Part shown: in pieces, positions 37,546-51,049 of the stretch
Numbering within the stretch: the stretch's first letter is position 1
Layout: the number at the start of each line of letters is the position of its first letter
NCBI RefSeq assembly: GCF_040802235.1
Contig: NC_133168.1
Location: 31,825,759-31,889,758 of the forward strand
Length of the DNA stretch: 64,000 nt
Direction: 5' to 3'
Source: Manis javanica
Taxonomy: Eukaryota; Chordata; Mammalia; Pholidota; Manidae
The notes under the pieces: model-generated
What the model was told of the DNA's origin: nothing
The model's database searches: none
The model's input: the letters and a program-made list of their open reading frames with translations, nothing else
Translations under genes and position numbers: made by a program

Positions 37546-39059
37546 AATCACAAATTCTCACAGATATCAGGCAAATAAAAGAGATTACTTATGATGTTAC
37601 TAAGCATATTGACTTCAAGATACATGATACTATATCAGCAACAATATTATATTCAAATGTGAAATAAAATTAATTTCCTCCCCTGTGTGTATACGTGTGG
37701 GCATATGCTCATATACACCTACACAATTACTATATATTTTAATGAACATACATATTGTCATAAAACAACACAAACAAAATAAAATTTGAAGTCCCATTAC
37801 AAACTTGTACCAATGTTTTGCCTACCTACATTTTTAAGGTCCATGAACAGTTTTGTTGTCTTTCTTAATATCCTCAGTATATAGTAATAAATCACTTTAT
37901 ATCAAATATCTTAGAGAATCCAGTCACATATCTCTCATTTGCTGTGGAAGATTTTCTGTAATGCACCTTTTTTTCTTCGCGAGTCAAACTTTTTTAATAC
38001 TAACTCAGAATCACATCCATTTTCCAAATATGGTAGTTGTGACCAAAATTCTTCATTGCGTTATACAGCATTGATGGTAGAATCTGCACTGTATTAAGTG
38101 CATACCCAACTCAATCTCAAAACCTTTTGATACTTAAAATGCACAGACATTGTGACTTCATTTTTCTGGGTCAAGTTATCTTTCAGGCAAAGAGAAATAT
38201 ATTCAAGTTAAAATATCTTTGAAAACATTTCTCAGGATATTAATTTGTTTCTGTAAAACAATATTTAGAGAGATAAGTGTAAATAAGTCATATGACAATA
38301 TTCTACTTGAAATAACTACATACTAACAACTTAATAGAAAATGGGCTTGGAAAAAGTCTGGAATGTTAGGTTCCAATATCAAGTTGTTTCATGATTATGT
38401 TAACAAGCCACAATTGAAGAGTAGAATTACCACATACATCAAGGGTGGCATTTCAGTGGTACGTATGTATTGGAACTTCAGGGTTTTAAAATCTGTAAGT
38501 CTGGGAGATCATGTAACATTTCAGGACAGGGTTATATTGACCTGAGCTATCCTCAGTGGGTCCGGAAGCTTAGTTGGATTTGGCATCTATATAACTTGGT
38601 AGACACATTCATTAGACATTTACCAATTTATTCATTTTACATCATTTAATTAATTGGTGCTATAAATTATCATTAGCTTGAAGTGATAGGGCAAAAAAAA
38701 ATAGACCTTGATTAAAATCTAACAACCCCCACAATCCACAAGTAGAAGAGATGCTCTTGCATCTTGAACCTGGAAAGGGGAGATCTAGCTTAGCAGGCAG
38801 CCCTCTGACTCTTGTTCTGAGAACCAGCTCTAGCAGCAGGAGGTGGAGGCCTGCTGCAGGACCAAAAAAAAAGATAGAGATGCTTTTGGTACCACACTCA
38901 CATTTTCTTGGTCATGCTATTTTCATGCATGTCAGAATAATTTTCAACAACCAGCTTTTATCTGCGGGCTTTTTATTGCCATCAAATCCTTCTCTACCCA
39001 TATGCAGTAGACTGAAGGACTAGAAATTAATGCCAAAAAACATCTATACACTAGTCTCC
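37546..39059. other. Intergenic, nothing recognised
   Basis: AT-rich up to about 38700, then slightly GC-richer. No coding signal. The ORF at 38751-39023 has no recognisable features. Confidence 0.5.
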
Positions 39060-39267
39060 TGCAGGTGGGATACTACTGTAATTCATGTTCTATAGATTCC
39101 ACAGTTTGCTATTAGGTTTAGTCTCCAGCTGCCATAGGTAACTTTTTTCTTCCCTATCTTATTCCCCTACTCTCCTACTCATGTTTCCTGATATCATGCT
39201 GCAAATAAGCTACTTGTTCTAGAATCCTTGTCTCAAGGTCTGCATCTGGGAAAACCCAAAGTAAGAT
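39060..39267 (+). mobile_element. Possible LTR 3' end (old ERV)
   Basis: The last part, 'tctagaatccttgtctcaag' then 'gtctgcatctgggaaaaccc', resembles the common 3' end of some ancient LTRs. The family is not assigned and the left end is unclear. Confidence 0.35.
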
Positions 39268-39660
39268 AATAGATGTATTAGGGTTCTTCAGAGAAACAGA
39301 ACCAATAGGATGTATATGCAGACATATAAGAGGAGATTTATTTTGGAATTGGCTCTCACAATTATGGAGGATGAGATATGCCACAATATGCCATCTGTAA
39401 ACTAAAAACCAGAAAAGCTGGTGATATACTTAATTCAGTCTTGAGTCTGAGCACCTGAGAAACAAGAGCTCAGATGTTTGAGGACAGGAGAAGACAGGTG
39501 TTCCAATTTAAGACTGAGTGAGAATTTGCCTTTCCTTGGTCTTTTGTTCTGGTGGGTCCTCAGTGGGTCGGATGATGCTCACGCACATTGATGGAAAGTG
39601 ATCTTTGCTCAGTCTACTGAATCAAATGTTAATCTCTTCTATAAAGATCCTCACAGACTA
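39268..39660 (+). mobile_element. ERVL-type solo LTR (MLT2-like)
   Basis: It begins 'tattagggttcttcagag', 'aaacagaaccaataggatgt', then 'gagatttattttggaattgg', the characteristic head of MLT2 LTRs of ERV-L. Later parts ('gtcttttgttctggtgggtc', 'cagtctactgaatcaaatg') follow the MLT2 order. It seems cut near 39655-39660, where a different LTR begins. No internal viral genes are next to it. Confidence 0.65.
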
Positions 39661-40495
39661 AAGGTTCTGTACCCAGTTTCATCTTCAGATTCACAGTGGA
39701 CTTTCCCCACATCACCAAACAATTCTCAGATATTAACTGGGTACCTTAAAATTTAACTCAATTCTGACACTAGCACCGTAGAGAGAGTGTCAGTTCATGT
39801 AGGCAAAGAACTTAGTCCTAGGATACTGCTCCTTACACACACCTCAGAAGCCACCACCAAGTCCTGGTTGTCACCTGTGCTTCTGGCCAACTGGCTGTAT
39901 ATCAGAGATCCCAAAAATTAATTTGGTAGAGTTTGATTTATTTGTTACAACAGCTCACAGAACTCAATGAACATTTTATGTACTAGATTACTGATTTATA
40001 ATAGAAGGATATAACTCAGGAACATCCAGATGTAAGAGATGCATAGGGTGAGGTATGGGGAAAGGGCAGGGAGTTTTTATATCCCATCAGCGTGTCCTTC
40101 TACACAACTTTCCATGTATTCACCAACCCAGAAGCTCTCTGAACACTGTTCTTTTGGATTTTTATGGAGACTTTATTACACAGAAATGATTAATTTAATC
40201 GTTGGTTATTGGTGATTCAATTCAATCTCTGTCGCCTCACCCCTCCCCTGAGCTGGGAGTGGGGGTGAGACTGAAAGTTCTCGCCTTGAATCACCCGGTT
40301 GGCTCTCCTGCCAACCAGCCTCCAACCTTAGACAGGGTCCAAAAGTCACCTCATTAACATAATAAGAGACACCTGTCACCCTCATCACTTAGGAAAGTCC
40401 AGTGGTTTTAAGAGCTCTATGCCAAAAATGGGAGTAAAGAACAACTATACATATTTTATTATAAATCATAATATCACACAGACACACTGAGAAAT
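39661..40495 (-). mobile_element. Unclassified ERV-type LTR, antisense
   Basis: On the minus strand this reads as a single LTR-like block. It starts near 40495 with an AT-rich U3, passes a C/G-rich middle (about 40350-40220), then a TATA/poly(A) region with AATAAAGTCTCC (about 40180), and ends near 39661. I recognise the arrangement from a common mammalian LTR but cannot give a reliable name. No internal gag, pol or env sequence accompanies it. Confidence 0.5.
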
Positions 40496-40659
40496 AATGT
40501 TTTACCAGCTATACAGACATCCCTTAGCCCAGTCATGTTGAAACAAAATTAATCACAATAGGCAAGGAAGGCATGGAAACAAATAATCATAAAAATATGT
40601 GGTATGAGCAATAGTAAATATATGTAAACACCAGTCATGGGACTCAAAGGTGGGAGCTA

Positions 40660-41195
40660 CATTCATTTGTTCATTTAATAATAATTTATTGGACACTATT
40701 TTCTGGGCCCCCAACCAGTGTAAATATAAAAAGTCACCAAAGCACTCGCCTAGATATTTCTAGGAATGTAAATTAACTAGAGACAGAAAAATAATTTTTT
40801 GCCTAGGAAGGGGTGGGGTAGAGTGGAAAGAAGAGAGGATGAAGGAAACAGAAAATATGGAAAGAAGAATGAATGCTGATAACGTTTCTTAAAGTAGATG
40901 ATGTCTGAGTTGTATTTTGTGTCATGACTAATTTTTTAGACATACATATAGAGACTCAGATTCCAGGCAGAGGGACTGAAAGTTGAAAGGTCCAGAATCA
41001 GACCGAGAGGCATGGTTCTTTGAGACAACCATTGCTTATGCTGAGAACACAGCAGGGATGTTGGAGACTCGAAGAGATAAACAGGAATGGCACTTTGGTC
41101 AGGACTGGGTGGACCCTTGCATACTACCTAAGAGTGTGGTCTTCATCCTATGATGAACAGAAACCCACTGAAACCCCTATCCTAGGCCTCCGATT
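40660..41195 (-). repeat. L2/L3-like LINE remnant, antisense
   Basis: 'tcatttgttcatttaataat' with 'aatttattggacac', then 'gattccaggcagagggactg' and 'gtgtggtcttcatcctatga', follow the order of a long ancient antisense L2-like repeat. The 41020-41355 ORF falls in it and is not a gene. Confidence 0.5.
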
Positions 41196-41744
41196 GTCAA
41201 TGCCCCTCTGTACTATGGGGTCTGAGGAAAACCACTTTTGTACAAGCTGCACTTGGGAGTCTGTTTTGGTTTTAACAGTCACTAGAGGAATAATGCAAAG
41301 CTTAACAAATGAATGTAAAGATATGAGCTATTTAATCAATACTACCATTGGTTAGAAAATTGCCAAATGTTTAAATTACAAAAGATTATAGGAAACATTC
41401 ATATAGTTCTCTAACTTTGGAGAACTAAGACTGAAACACATATATCATGACTCCTAGTCCGTCTCCAGCACTAAATTGCTCTTTAACGAGATCATTTCAA
41501 TCAAAATAACTTTTATGCTATGTTTTCTATGTTGGTGTTCCTGAGTACGGAGAACAGTCATTGTGTTTCAAAACTCAACTCCCAAAGATGAAACAAGAAT
41601 TGGTTCACCACGTGTTGATCATTACTAGTGATGGGTAAGTGTACATGGGGGTTTGTTATGTTATTCTCTACCTTGGTATATGTTTTAAATTAAAACAAAT
41701 GAAAATTAAACAATTCTAAAAAAAAATGATTTTGTTAGGATTTC

Positions 41745-42095
41745 CCATCTCCAGCCCCTACTCTCCTATGATCCCTTCTTTAGCATGTTGCCTTTGGGAG
41801 CCCCCGCACCTGGCTATTGCTGACAGGCTCTTCCCACCCGACCCTCAGCAGTGCCTACAGCTTTCTCACCTTTGTGTGGGAAGACCTTGAATGCAGTTTA
41901 CTCTCCAGAGCTGCCTGAGTGATCAGGCTGAGGCTAGATGTCTCCTGAGTTCCCGTTTCTGCCTGGCTTCTTCTCCTGCTCTATTCTGTTTTCCTTACAA
42001 CCCTGGAAGCTTCTCCTGAAAACTTTCTCCCTTAGTAAATCATTTGCAAAAGAATTTCTATTCTATTCTTCTAGGGAACCTAGCCTTAATTTTAT
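41745..42095 (+). mobile_element. Possible LTR fragment, GC-richer
   Basis: A GC-richer island that ends with 'cttctagggaacctagcctt', resembling the 3' end of an old LTR, as at 39215-39265. Identification is tentative. Confidence 0.3.
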
Positions 42096-42114
42096 TTCAT
42101 AACTGATGGGAATT

Positions 42115-42345
42115 AATCTGTTGATTAGAGCATTAGATGAGGTAGAAATCAGCAGACATGATTACCACTCTGATTGTTTTCTTATCTGTGTGTACATTAG
42201 TGTCTTTTGAAAAATGAAGAAAAGAATAACTTTCCAGTCTATATAAAATGATATTGTGGGGAGCAAATGAGATTATGCATATGAAAACACTTTTGAAAAT
42301 GAAAAGTTCTATACCACATGATTACATTACTATGCTATTTTTATT
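42115..42345 (+). repeat. MIR SINE remnant
   Basis: 'aaaaatgaagaaaagaataa', 'gcaaatgagattatgcatat' and 'gaaaacacttttgaaaatg' follow the right half of MIR/MIRb in order. Confidence 0.55.
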
Positions 42346-44734
42346 ACCTTCAAAAAGTTGCAAATTTCCTGACATTTAATTATTAATGCATTACTGAATT
42401 GTACAAACTCAGACATTATTTTAAGGCAAATAAACACAGACTTATTTCAATGTGCCACATAACAGGACTGTTTTTCTCGTTAACTAAAACCTTTCATCTC
42501 TGCCTGCCTTTTCCTAACAAGACACCAGAGCTACATGTGAATTTGAACCTCTGGTGGGTGAAGGAGTCTATTATCTTTATGCTAAAAAGGAACTCATTTC
42601 TACTTTCTTTTCCAGGAGTAAAGAAATGTTTTATAAATTGAGTGTGAATATTTTATGACTTGTATAAAGAAAGAAAACACAGCAACAATTAACTTAATTA
42701 TATGCTATAATAATAATTTCCATCACTGGTCAGGTGCTCGGATTTCCAGAATGCCCACTGAAAAGAACAAATATCAATTTCTCCAAATCGACAATATAAG
42801 TACTAACATAATAGAGACCTTAATGCCTTACTAAAGTAATTGCTGTAAGGTTGAAATAGTGGAGAAACATAATCTGAGTGAAAACAGCTGAAGGGGGATG
42901 TCTCTGCTTATGCTGAGTTCCTGACGCTCAGAGCATCACTCCTAAAACAGAGTCATTGATCTGCCATAATGTTCCTTTCTCAGAAATAAAGTTATGGGAA
43001 AAGACAAAAGGTTGCTCACAACTTTCCCTTTTTCCACCTTTTTCTTTCTTTGTAGGCACAGTTTTAGAAAAGTTATTAATCCTTATTTACACATTTCTAT
43101 CTTAATAAACATATAATTCACATATAGCTTTTCTTAAATATGTTTGGAATTACCTTAAAATATCTAAAACAGAATTCAAATTATATGCCCTCTCTCTCAT
43201 AGTGCTTCTGAAAATAAACTTCACTCAGAAGTAATATCTGGTGATTTTATGGCTGGAAACTAGGCCATACTAGTTAGATATCAATATAGCTTAAGAACTT
43301 GCATTAAATATATAAATATTGTGTTTGTACTCTGTTTTCTATTGTAGTAAAGCAGCACAAATATAAAAGAACAGAAATGATTTCCTTATGTTTATCTCCA
43401 CAGAAACTCTTTTTTCAATGGACAAAATGTAAATACTAAATATTCCCCAACGCATACTGAGCATATGGAAAAGAACTGTAAGTGTTCACTGTTTTGGAAA
43501 CCTGTGTGCACACAAAAGTGGCTGCAATTAAAATAAATATTTGAAGCTTTGGTCAAGAAGGCAAGTTAGCACAATCAATGGTTAGCAATTTCTAAAGGAT
43601 TCCTCTAAAAAATATTTGGAAGTTTGATTACAGGATATTATTGAGTATATGTGATGTGACAGACTGAAGTATATGCATGTATCTACATATAAGACTCCTA
43701 ATTTCAAACTATTTCAGTTTCATGCCCATCTAAGCTTGCCAAGACTTAACTGATCTAGAACTGCTGATTTTTTACCTGAAGGAATTATTGAAACACCTTC
43801 TATCTTCTGGTTAAGAATGGGATAGTTTATTACTAAAATAAAAGTATTTTCTTTATTAAGTGAATAGAGATAGGTAAGAAAATGGGCAAGGAGTGAGATA
43901 ATAATGTTGTTCCGCTGCTGGTAAAGTGGGACCATCTGAGAAAAGTCAAGTGTGGCTCTGAAAGTGGCAATCCCTGCAGACTCAGTGCGTATTGGTCTTC
44001 AAGCAAGGAGAACGACCTTCTTGCAGAAACAAATGTTCAAAGACATTGCTTTCCCCTGGCTCCACTTGCTTCAGTATAAACAGCCCCATACAGCCACAAG
44101 CCCACATCCATATGCTAAAGGGAAAAAGGCCTCTATAAGCACCATGCTCAAACTTTATTTCTCAAACACACTGCTGCTTTTTTTTTTTTTTTTTTTACCA
44201 AAAAGCTTACTGTTTCATCAAGTTGGGAGCTTAATCTAAGCAACATCAAGCAAATCTTATACCAGCCGAGAGTTAGGGAATAGAAAAAAGATATATTAAA
44301 AGAAAACAATATAAAACAAGTGAACAAATTTAAAACTCTGGAGTTCTTATCTTTGCAGTTGTACTCCTCCCAAATGAAATAATATTGGACCAAATTAGGA
44401 ATGTTAGGGTAAATTTAAGAAAGCAGACAAATGGAGAAAGACAAATGATGCCCTCATGAGATACTTTAATCAGAACTTTCCACCTTTTGGATACTTTCTG
44501 TGGTAGACCTGATGTCAATTTTTTATTAGATCATGTCCAAATTGAAGTAAACAGGACATTTCTGAACAAGATCTGTGATTATTTCATTGGTGATTAGGTA
44601 ATCCTGTGACAGATATGTTATCATAAGTGACATTAGATTGATACCCTAATGAAATATGCATTTAGCCTTCTCCTAAGGATTAAAACAAATTATGTTAAAA
44701 TGTTATACTTTTATGAATTCTGAAATCTTAAAGA
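42346..44734. other. Intergenic, nothing recognised; contains a (T)19 run
   Basis: No gene or named repeat. A 19-base T run occurs at 44178-44196 without an adjoining retrocopy that I can recognise. Confidence 0.5.
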
Positions 44735-45989
44735 CTTTCAGACTTCTGCTTCTGAGAAGGTGAAGTATATATATACTTTATTTTTACTGCTAAGTACAAA
44801 TAAAACTCCTGGACATTAAAGTATAAAGCAAACATAGGAAGCCTCTGAAAACTGGAGAGGGAAATCAAACAATCTAAGAATGGGGATGTGGTGAGCTCTA
44901 TTGTGTTTTCTCTCTGCCTCATATATGCCAGACTTGGAGGTGAGGAAGCTGACTACCTACAAACACTAACAGGCATAGGCAAAACAAACAAATAAATAGA
45001 TAAATAAAAACCAAAAGTCACGCTTTATGTCAAGGACAAGGAAAAAGAAAACAATAAAATAGAGAACTTTCAGACAGTAACCACATTACTCCAACCTAAC
45101 ACCATAGGGAATGAAAAATGAAACCCCATTCCCCAGCCATGTCAACAAAGGCTAAATAGTAAGCACAGATTTCCATCCTTACCAGGATATAATGAGATTA
45201 TCCATTCTACCCACCTCCAGGTGGTGGCAGGGAAGGCCAAGAAGGGAACCAGAACTTTCATTCCATTTGGCATTAACAAGGTCATTGTCATACAGTGACT
45301 GGTGTTAATAGAGAATGGAAGTATCTAACTTTTACTCCCATTCAATAGTAACATGTCATCTCTGTCTCTCTACTGGGGCAGTATAGGAGGAAACCTAGAA
45401 GAGAGTCAGTACTTAACTCCACTCAGCAGTAGGACTCACACCCCATCATTTTATGGCTGGTAGCTACATGTAGAGCAGTAAGGAGACATTCCTATCCCTC
45501 TCAGCAAGGACAGTATCAGTGGTGTACTGCTGGGGAGCCAGAAATCTCACACCCATCCCATGGCAAGTATAAGCTCTTTTCTCTTAATATCATCAACAAG
45601 GGCTTAGTAGAGAACCTGAAGTTCTATTCCTACTGGTTGAACCTGAACTTTTGCCCCCACCTGCTAGTAACAAACAAAAGTCCCTATTTCACCATGATGG
45701 AGAAATGTCAGACAAAACCAGATAAAACAGAAGGTTTATATAAGATCTATAGTCTCTTACTATAATGCCATAAATTTTCAAGCTTCAATAGAAAAATCAC
45801 ACGTCAAACCAAAACCCAGGAAGCTCTCCAACTGAATGAAGACAACCAATATATGCCCACATCCAGACAACAGGGATGTTACAATAATGTTACAGTGATT
45901 TTAAAGCAGGCATCATAAAAATCTGTCAATGGCAATTGCAAATGCACTTGAAATAAGTGGAAAAAAAGGGAAAGTCTCAGCAAAGAAAT

Positions 45990-46324
<335 letters not shown>

Positions 46325-46329
46325 TAAGA

Positions 46330-46990
46330 AAAGACAAAATGGAAATTTTAGATCTGAAAAATATAATAACCAAAATATAATTAATTAGAGTGGAGGGAAC
46401 AGAGGAAAGAATCAATGAACTGGAAGATGAAACAACAGTGCATTGGAAGATAACCCAATCTTAACAACAAAGAAAAAATGAACTAAAACAAAAAGAAAAA
46501 ATCAGAACCTCTGAGAATTTTGGAACTATAAAAAAAGTTCTAACATGCATGCCTTTGGAAATGGGACAGAGAAGTAAAAAGATCCCAATTTGGAAAAAAA
46601 ACATAAACCTACAAATTCAAGAAACTGAGGAATCCTCAAATAGAATAAACCAAAAGAAATCCACAATACCACACAGCTTAGTCAAATTTTTGAAAGAAGA
46701 AAGAGAAAACAACACCTTACTTATCAGAGAGAAACTACTTCAATAACAACAGATTTAACATCAGGAACCACAGAGGCTAGAATGTAGCGGCACACCATTT
46801 TCTCAGGGCTGAAAGAAAACAACTTCAGCTTAGAATCTTTTATCCATTGAACATATTCTCTAGGAGTGAAAGGGAAATCAAGACATTCTCAGCTAAGGGA
46901 AAACTAAGAATTTGTTTTCAACAAATCTAAAGTAAAAGAAAGACTAAGGTAAGTTCTCTAAACATAAAGAAAATGATAAAGGAAAAGACC
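46330..46990 (+). pseudogene. L1-F ORF1 pseudogene
   Basis: Degraded ORF1 of an old L1. Signals are 'gaaagaatcaatgaactgga' (coiled coil), 'catgcctttggaaatgggac' (RRM region), 'ccacagaggctagaatgtag' and 'gagtgaaagggaaatcaaga' (C-terminal domain). Related pieces in the same order occur in the HAL1 at 36400-37020. Confidence 0.75.
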
Positions 46991-49417
46991 TGGGAATATC
47001 ACGGGGAAAAAATAACACAATAAGCAAAAATATAAATAAATAAAGACTCTCCTTTTGATGAGTCTTCTAAATTAAGTTTAATGATTGAACCAAAAACTAT
47101 AGAAACATCTGATATAGTTCTAAATATGTAGAGGCAATATTTAAGACAATTATATCATAAATGGGTAAGGCAAAAGGACACAAAGGAAAGAATAGTTTGT
47201 ACACCAGTTAAGCTGCTAAAATGACAACACTATAGACAGTGTTATTTATGTACAATGGTATTATAGAGCAACCACTTAAATAAAACTAAATGAAGCAATT
47301 ACTATTAAAATAATACAGTTTATCAAAATAAAATTTTAAAATGTGTTCAAATAACCTGCAAGAAAGCAGGCAAAAGAAAACAAGAGAAACAACAAAGGGA
47401 ACAAATAGAAAACAGAAAACAAAAAGGCATATGTGAGTCCTAAGAGAATACATTAAAGAAATTTATATTACCTGTAAATGGTCTAGATACACAAAAATTA
47501 AGAAGAGTATTGAATTACATTAAATGCAAGTGACCTAGATACACAAAAATCAAGACAGTATCAGTCAAGTGGATTAAAAAACTCGACTTAAATATATACT
47601 AACAGAAGCTCACTTAAAATATAACAATATAGGCAAGCTGAAGTGAAAAGGATGGAAAAAGATCTATTAGTTAAACATTAATCAAAAAAAAGCAGGAGTA
47701 GATATATTAATATTGGATAAAACAGACTTCAGAGCACAGAAAATAACCAGAGGCAGGGAAAACATTATATAATGAAAAAAGAGGCCAAGCCACCAACGAG
47801 ACATAGTAATTCTAATATGTATGCACCAAAAACACACAGCTGCGAAATATGTGAAGTAAAACTGGTAGAAATGAAGTGAGAAATAGATAAATGCACAATT
47901 ATACTTTGAGACATCAAGACTACTCTCTCAACAAATAATAGAAAAATCAACAAAATACCAGAGAACTTAACACCACCACCAATTAGCATAAAGTAAGGAA
48001 CATTTATAGAACACTGTACACAATAACAACAGAATACATATTCTTTTTACAAGTGATCATGGCACATATACCATGATAAGTTATGTTCTGGGCCATAAAA
48101 AAACAAATTTAAATAAATTGAAAATCATACAGAGTGTGTTCTTTGAATACAATAAAATAAAATTAGAAATCAATAACAAGAAGATAACAGGAATATCTGC
48201 AAACACTTGGAAAGTAAACAACTTTCTTCAAATATTCCTTGAATCAAAGAGGTAGCTAAAACAGTGATGAGAGGTAAAGTTATAGTAATAAGTAAATGTA
48301 TTACGAATGAGGAAAAACCTCAATTCAATAATCTAAATGCCTACCTTAAGGAATTAAACAAAGGTTAGGAAAATAAACCCCAAAAAGCAGAAGTAAGCCA
48401 AGGTAAGAGTAGAAACCAATGAAATTGAAAACAAACAAAAAACACAAAAGGCTCAGTGAAACAGTCAGCTCTTTGGATAAACCAACAGAATTGACAAATC
48501 TGTCACAAGACTAACAAAGAAAAAAAGAGAGAAGATACAAATTACCAACACTGGGAGTGAAACAGGAGGTTACCATTATAGACCCCCATAGACATTAAAA
48601 TGATAATAAGGAAATATTATGAATAATTCTACACACAAACTTTTGACAACTTAGATGTAACAGGATAGTCCTTAAAAGCATCAACCACCCCTATTCATCC
48701 CAAATTTAATTTGTAAGTAAAAATGCACAATAAGGAGTCTCTGGGCCCTGGTTTCACTAGAGAATGCTACCAAACATTTGAAGAATTAACAGCAATTCCA
48801 CACAATCTTTTCAAGAAAATAAAAGTAGAGGGAACACTTTTCAACTTATTTTATGAAGCTAGTATTTCCCTGATATCAAAACTAGACAGACAGTATAAAC
48901 AAAGAAAATTATGGACCAATATTCCTCATGAATATAACCCAAAATTATTTAATAAAGTATTACCAAACAGAATTTTTGTATATATAAAAAGAATTACACA
49001 CCATGACTAAGTTATTTTTATTCTGGGAATGAAAGGCTGGTTCAGTATTCAAAAATCAATCTATTCTTCCAGATAAACAAGATAAAAAAGAAAAACCACA
49101 TGATCCTATCAATTTATGTAAGAAAAATTTAACAAAAAAACACATTCATGATAAAAACTCTCAGCAAGCTGTAATAGAAGGAAATTTTCTCAACTTAATA
49201 AAGGGCATTTAAAATACCTTCAGCTAATTAGTATGCTTATTAGTGAAAATTTTTTTTCCTTTAGGATTAAGAAGGCAAAGATATCCATTCTTACCAGTCT
49301 TATTCAGCATGGTGCTGGAAGTTCTACTTAGTGAAATAAGGGAAAAAAGGGAAATAAAAGGCACACAGATCAGAAAAGAAGGAATAAAATGTACATATTT
49401 ACAGATAATATGATTTT

Positions 49418-49775
49418 TGTCTTAGTCACATAGGGCTACTATAACATAGAACCATATGCTCAGTGGCTTAAAACAACAAAAATTTATTTCTTACAATAGA
49501 AGTTGAAAGTCTGATGTCACAGGTCCAGCATGGTTGGGTTCTGGTGAGTATCCTCTTCTGGGTTACAGACTGCCTATTTCTCATTGAATCATCACATGGA
49601 AGAAAGACAGTAAGATAGCTTTTTGGTGTCTTCTTCTAAGGAAACTAATTTGATTCCTGAGAGATGTACCTTCATGACATAATTACCTCCCCAAACTCCC
49701 ATCACCAAATCATATTGAGATTATATTTTGGCATATGAATTTTGAGAGTGCACAAATATTTAGTCCATAAAAATT
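49418..49775 (-). mobile_element. MaLR-type solo LTR (MLT1/MST-like) inserted in L1-F
   Basis: The plus strand begins 'gtcttagtcacatagggcta' and ends 'catatgaattttgagagtgc', 'tttagtccata'. This is the reverse complement of the MaLR LTR frame, which starts near TGT-ATGGACTGAAT and ends near GACTAAGACA. The antisense poly(A) signal is visible as ATTTATTTC. The L1-F RT sequence is interrupted precisely here and resumes after it, so this is an insertion. It is an ancient ERVL-MaLR relic with no internal genes. Confidence 0.75.
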
Positions 49776-49862
49776 GTCTACATGTAACAGGCCAAGGAAT
49801 TTAAAGAAAAACTCCTAGAACTAGTGAGTTTAGTTAGGTCAGGGGATACAAGATCACCATAC

Positions 49863-49877
49863 AAAAATCAATCATAT
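49863..49877. repeat. Target-site duplication, left copy (L1-E)
   Basis: AAAAATCAATCATAT, part of L1-F ORF2. The right copy at 61960-61974 reads AAAAGTCAATCATGT, matching at 13 of 15 positions, as expected for an old insertion. Confidence 0.75.
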
Positions 49878-51049
49878 TTGAGTTTGGGGGAAAAAGATGG
49901 CAGATAGGAAGCAAAGCAGAAAACTCCTTGCACATTCACACAAAGGAAGCAAATACAGCAAATACATTTAATCCTGAAAAAGAACTAAAGACTGCAGAAC
50001 AGACCACCTATGCCTGGTGAAGAAGAGAAGGCCACACAGAGAAGGGTGAAGTAGCAGGGCCATGAGCAACTGGGACCCAAATTCTTCTATCCTCCCAACT
50101 CATAAGCAGAAGAGAGAGGAATGGAGCAAGGAGGGGAAAAGTGCTCCAGAATACTTCACACCTGGCCTTGGAGATCTGCTGTGGGGACATGAGTCCGCAT
50201 TGCACTGGGCTTTGGTAATTAATTAGGCTGGACACCTAGGTGAGTAGGAGCACTCTGAGTGGCTAAGACTCTTTCTCACTGAGACCCAACACAGAGGTAG
50301 CAGTTTGAAAGATTTACTAGCATCAGGAAGGGTGCCAGAGGGGTGCTGGTTGGATAGAGCTCTCCCTGGAGAAGAAAGGGCAGGTGGAAAATGCTACTTC
50401 AGCTCTCCCTGAGCCAGTCTGGTCAGACACTCACGGGAGCCAGCCCCCAGCAATCCATCCACCTCTCTACCACCTCAGACCTGTGCTTCACTTTGCACCT
50501 GTGTACTCACCCAGCCCACTAAGCTCAGCAGTGCTCGGACTGCTGCCTGATTGGCAGAGGGATAATTTTCCAGCTTTCCTGGCCCTCTTTCAATCCAAAT
50601 TGGGAAGCACCTACAGGAGCCAGTTCCAAACACTCCTTCTCCATTGCTGGCAGCTCAGACCCCACCAGCATTGGCTGCCACACACCTGCCCCACTCATTA
50701 TGTCAGCTCAGCAGGTTTGCAATTGCTTCCCAGCAAGCAAAAGGCAGCTCCATCCAAAAAAGATCTCAATAGAAGTGCTACGGTACAGCTCACAAAGGGC
50801 ACAAAGGGAGCTGTCAGCTGCTGCTGACAGAGATTAGCCATTATCAAAAGAAAGGCAGAAAGGCAGCCCTGCCTGCCCACAGCTCACCAAAGAAGGACCA
50901 GACACTGCAGAAGGAAGATTCTTGAGCTTCTGGGCACCACAGGATGCCTTCTGGTTAAAGCCATTACTCTCTACTCCAGGAGGCTTAGCAAGTCTATCTA
51001 ATACATAAGAAGAAACACAGAAACACAGACAAACTGAGGAGGCAGAGGA

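Larger units (their letters stand above)
47466..49877 (+). pseudogene. L1-F ORF2 pseudogene, first part
   Basis: Endonuclease sequence runs at about 47466-48260 with stops, and RT fingers at 48723-49010 contain a run like LFYEASISLISKL. Palm sequence follows at 49270-49417 ('cttattcagcatggtgctgg'). The antisense LTR lies at 49418-49775, after which the palm continues for 100 bp. The last piece of this ORF2 is at 61975-62135, beyond L1-E. A local 50-bp duplication sits at about 47466-47565. Confidence 0.75.

Noticed and set aside
41020..41355. 111-codon plus-strand ORF
   Set aside because: It begins inside an ancient antisense L2-like repeat and runs into unclassified DNA, with no protein-like motif.
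44178..44196. (T)19 run as the tail of an antisense retrocopy
   Set aside because: No retrogene or LINE/SINE 3' end adjoins the run and no target-site duplication was found.
50384..50827. 147-codon plus-strand ORF
   Set aside because: It falls in the L1-E 5'UTR and has low-complexity Pro/Leu/Ser content. It is a by-product of leader composition.
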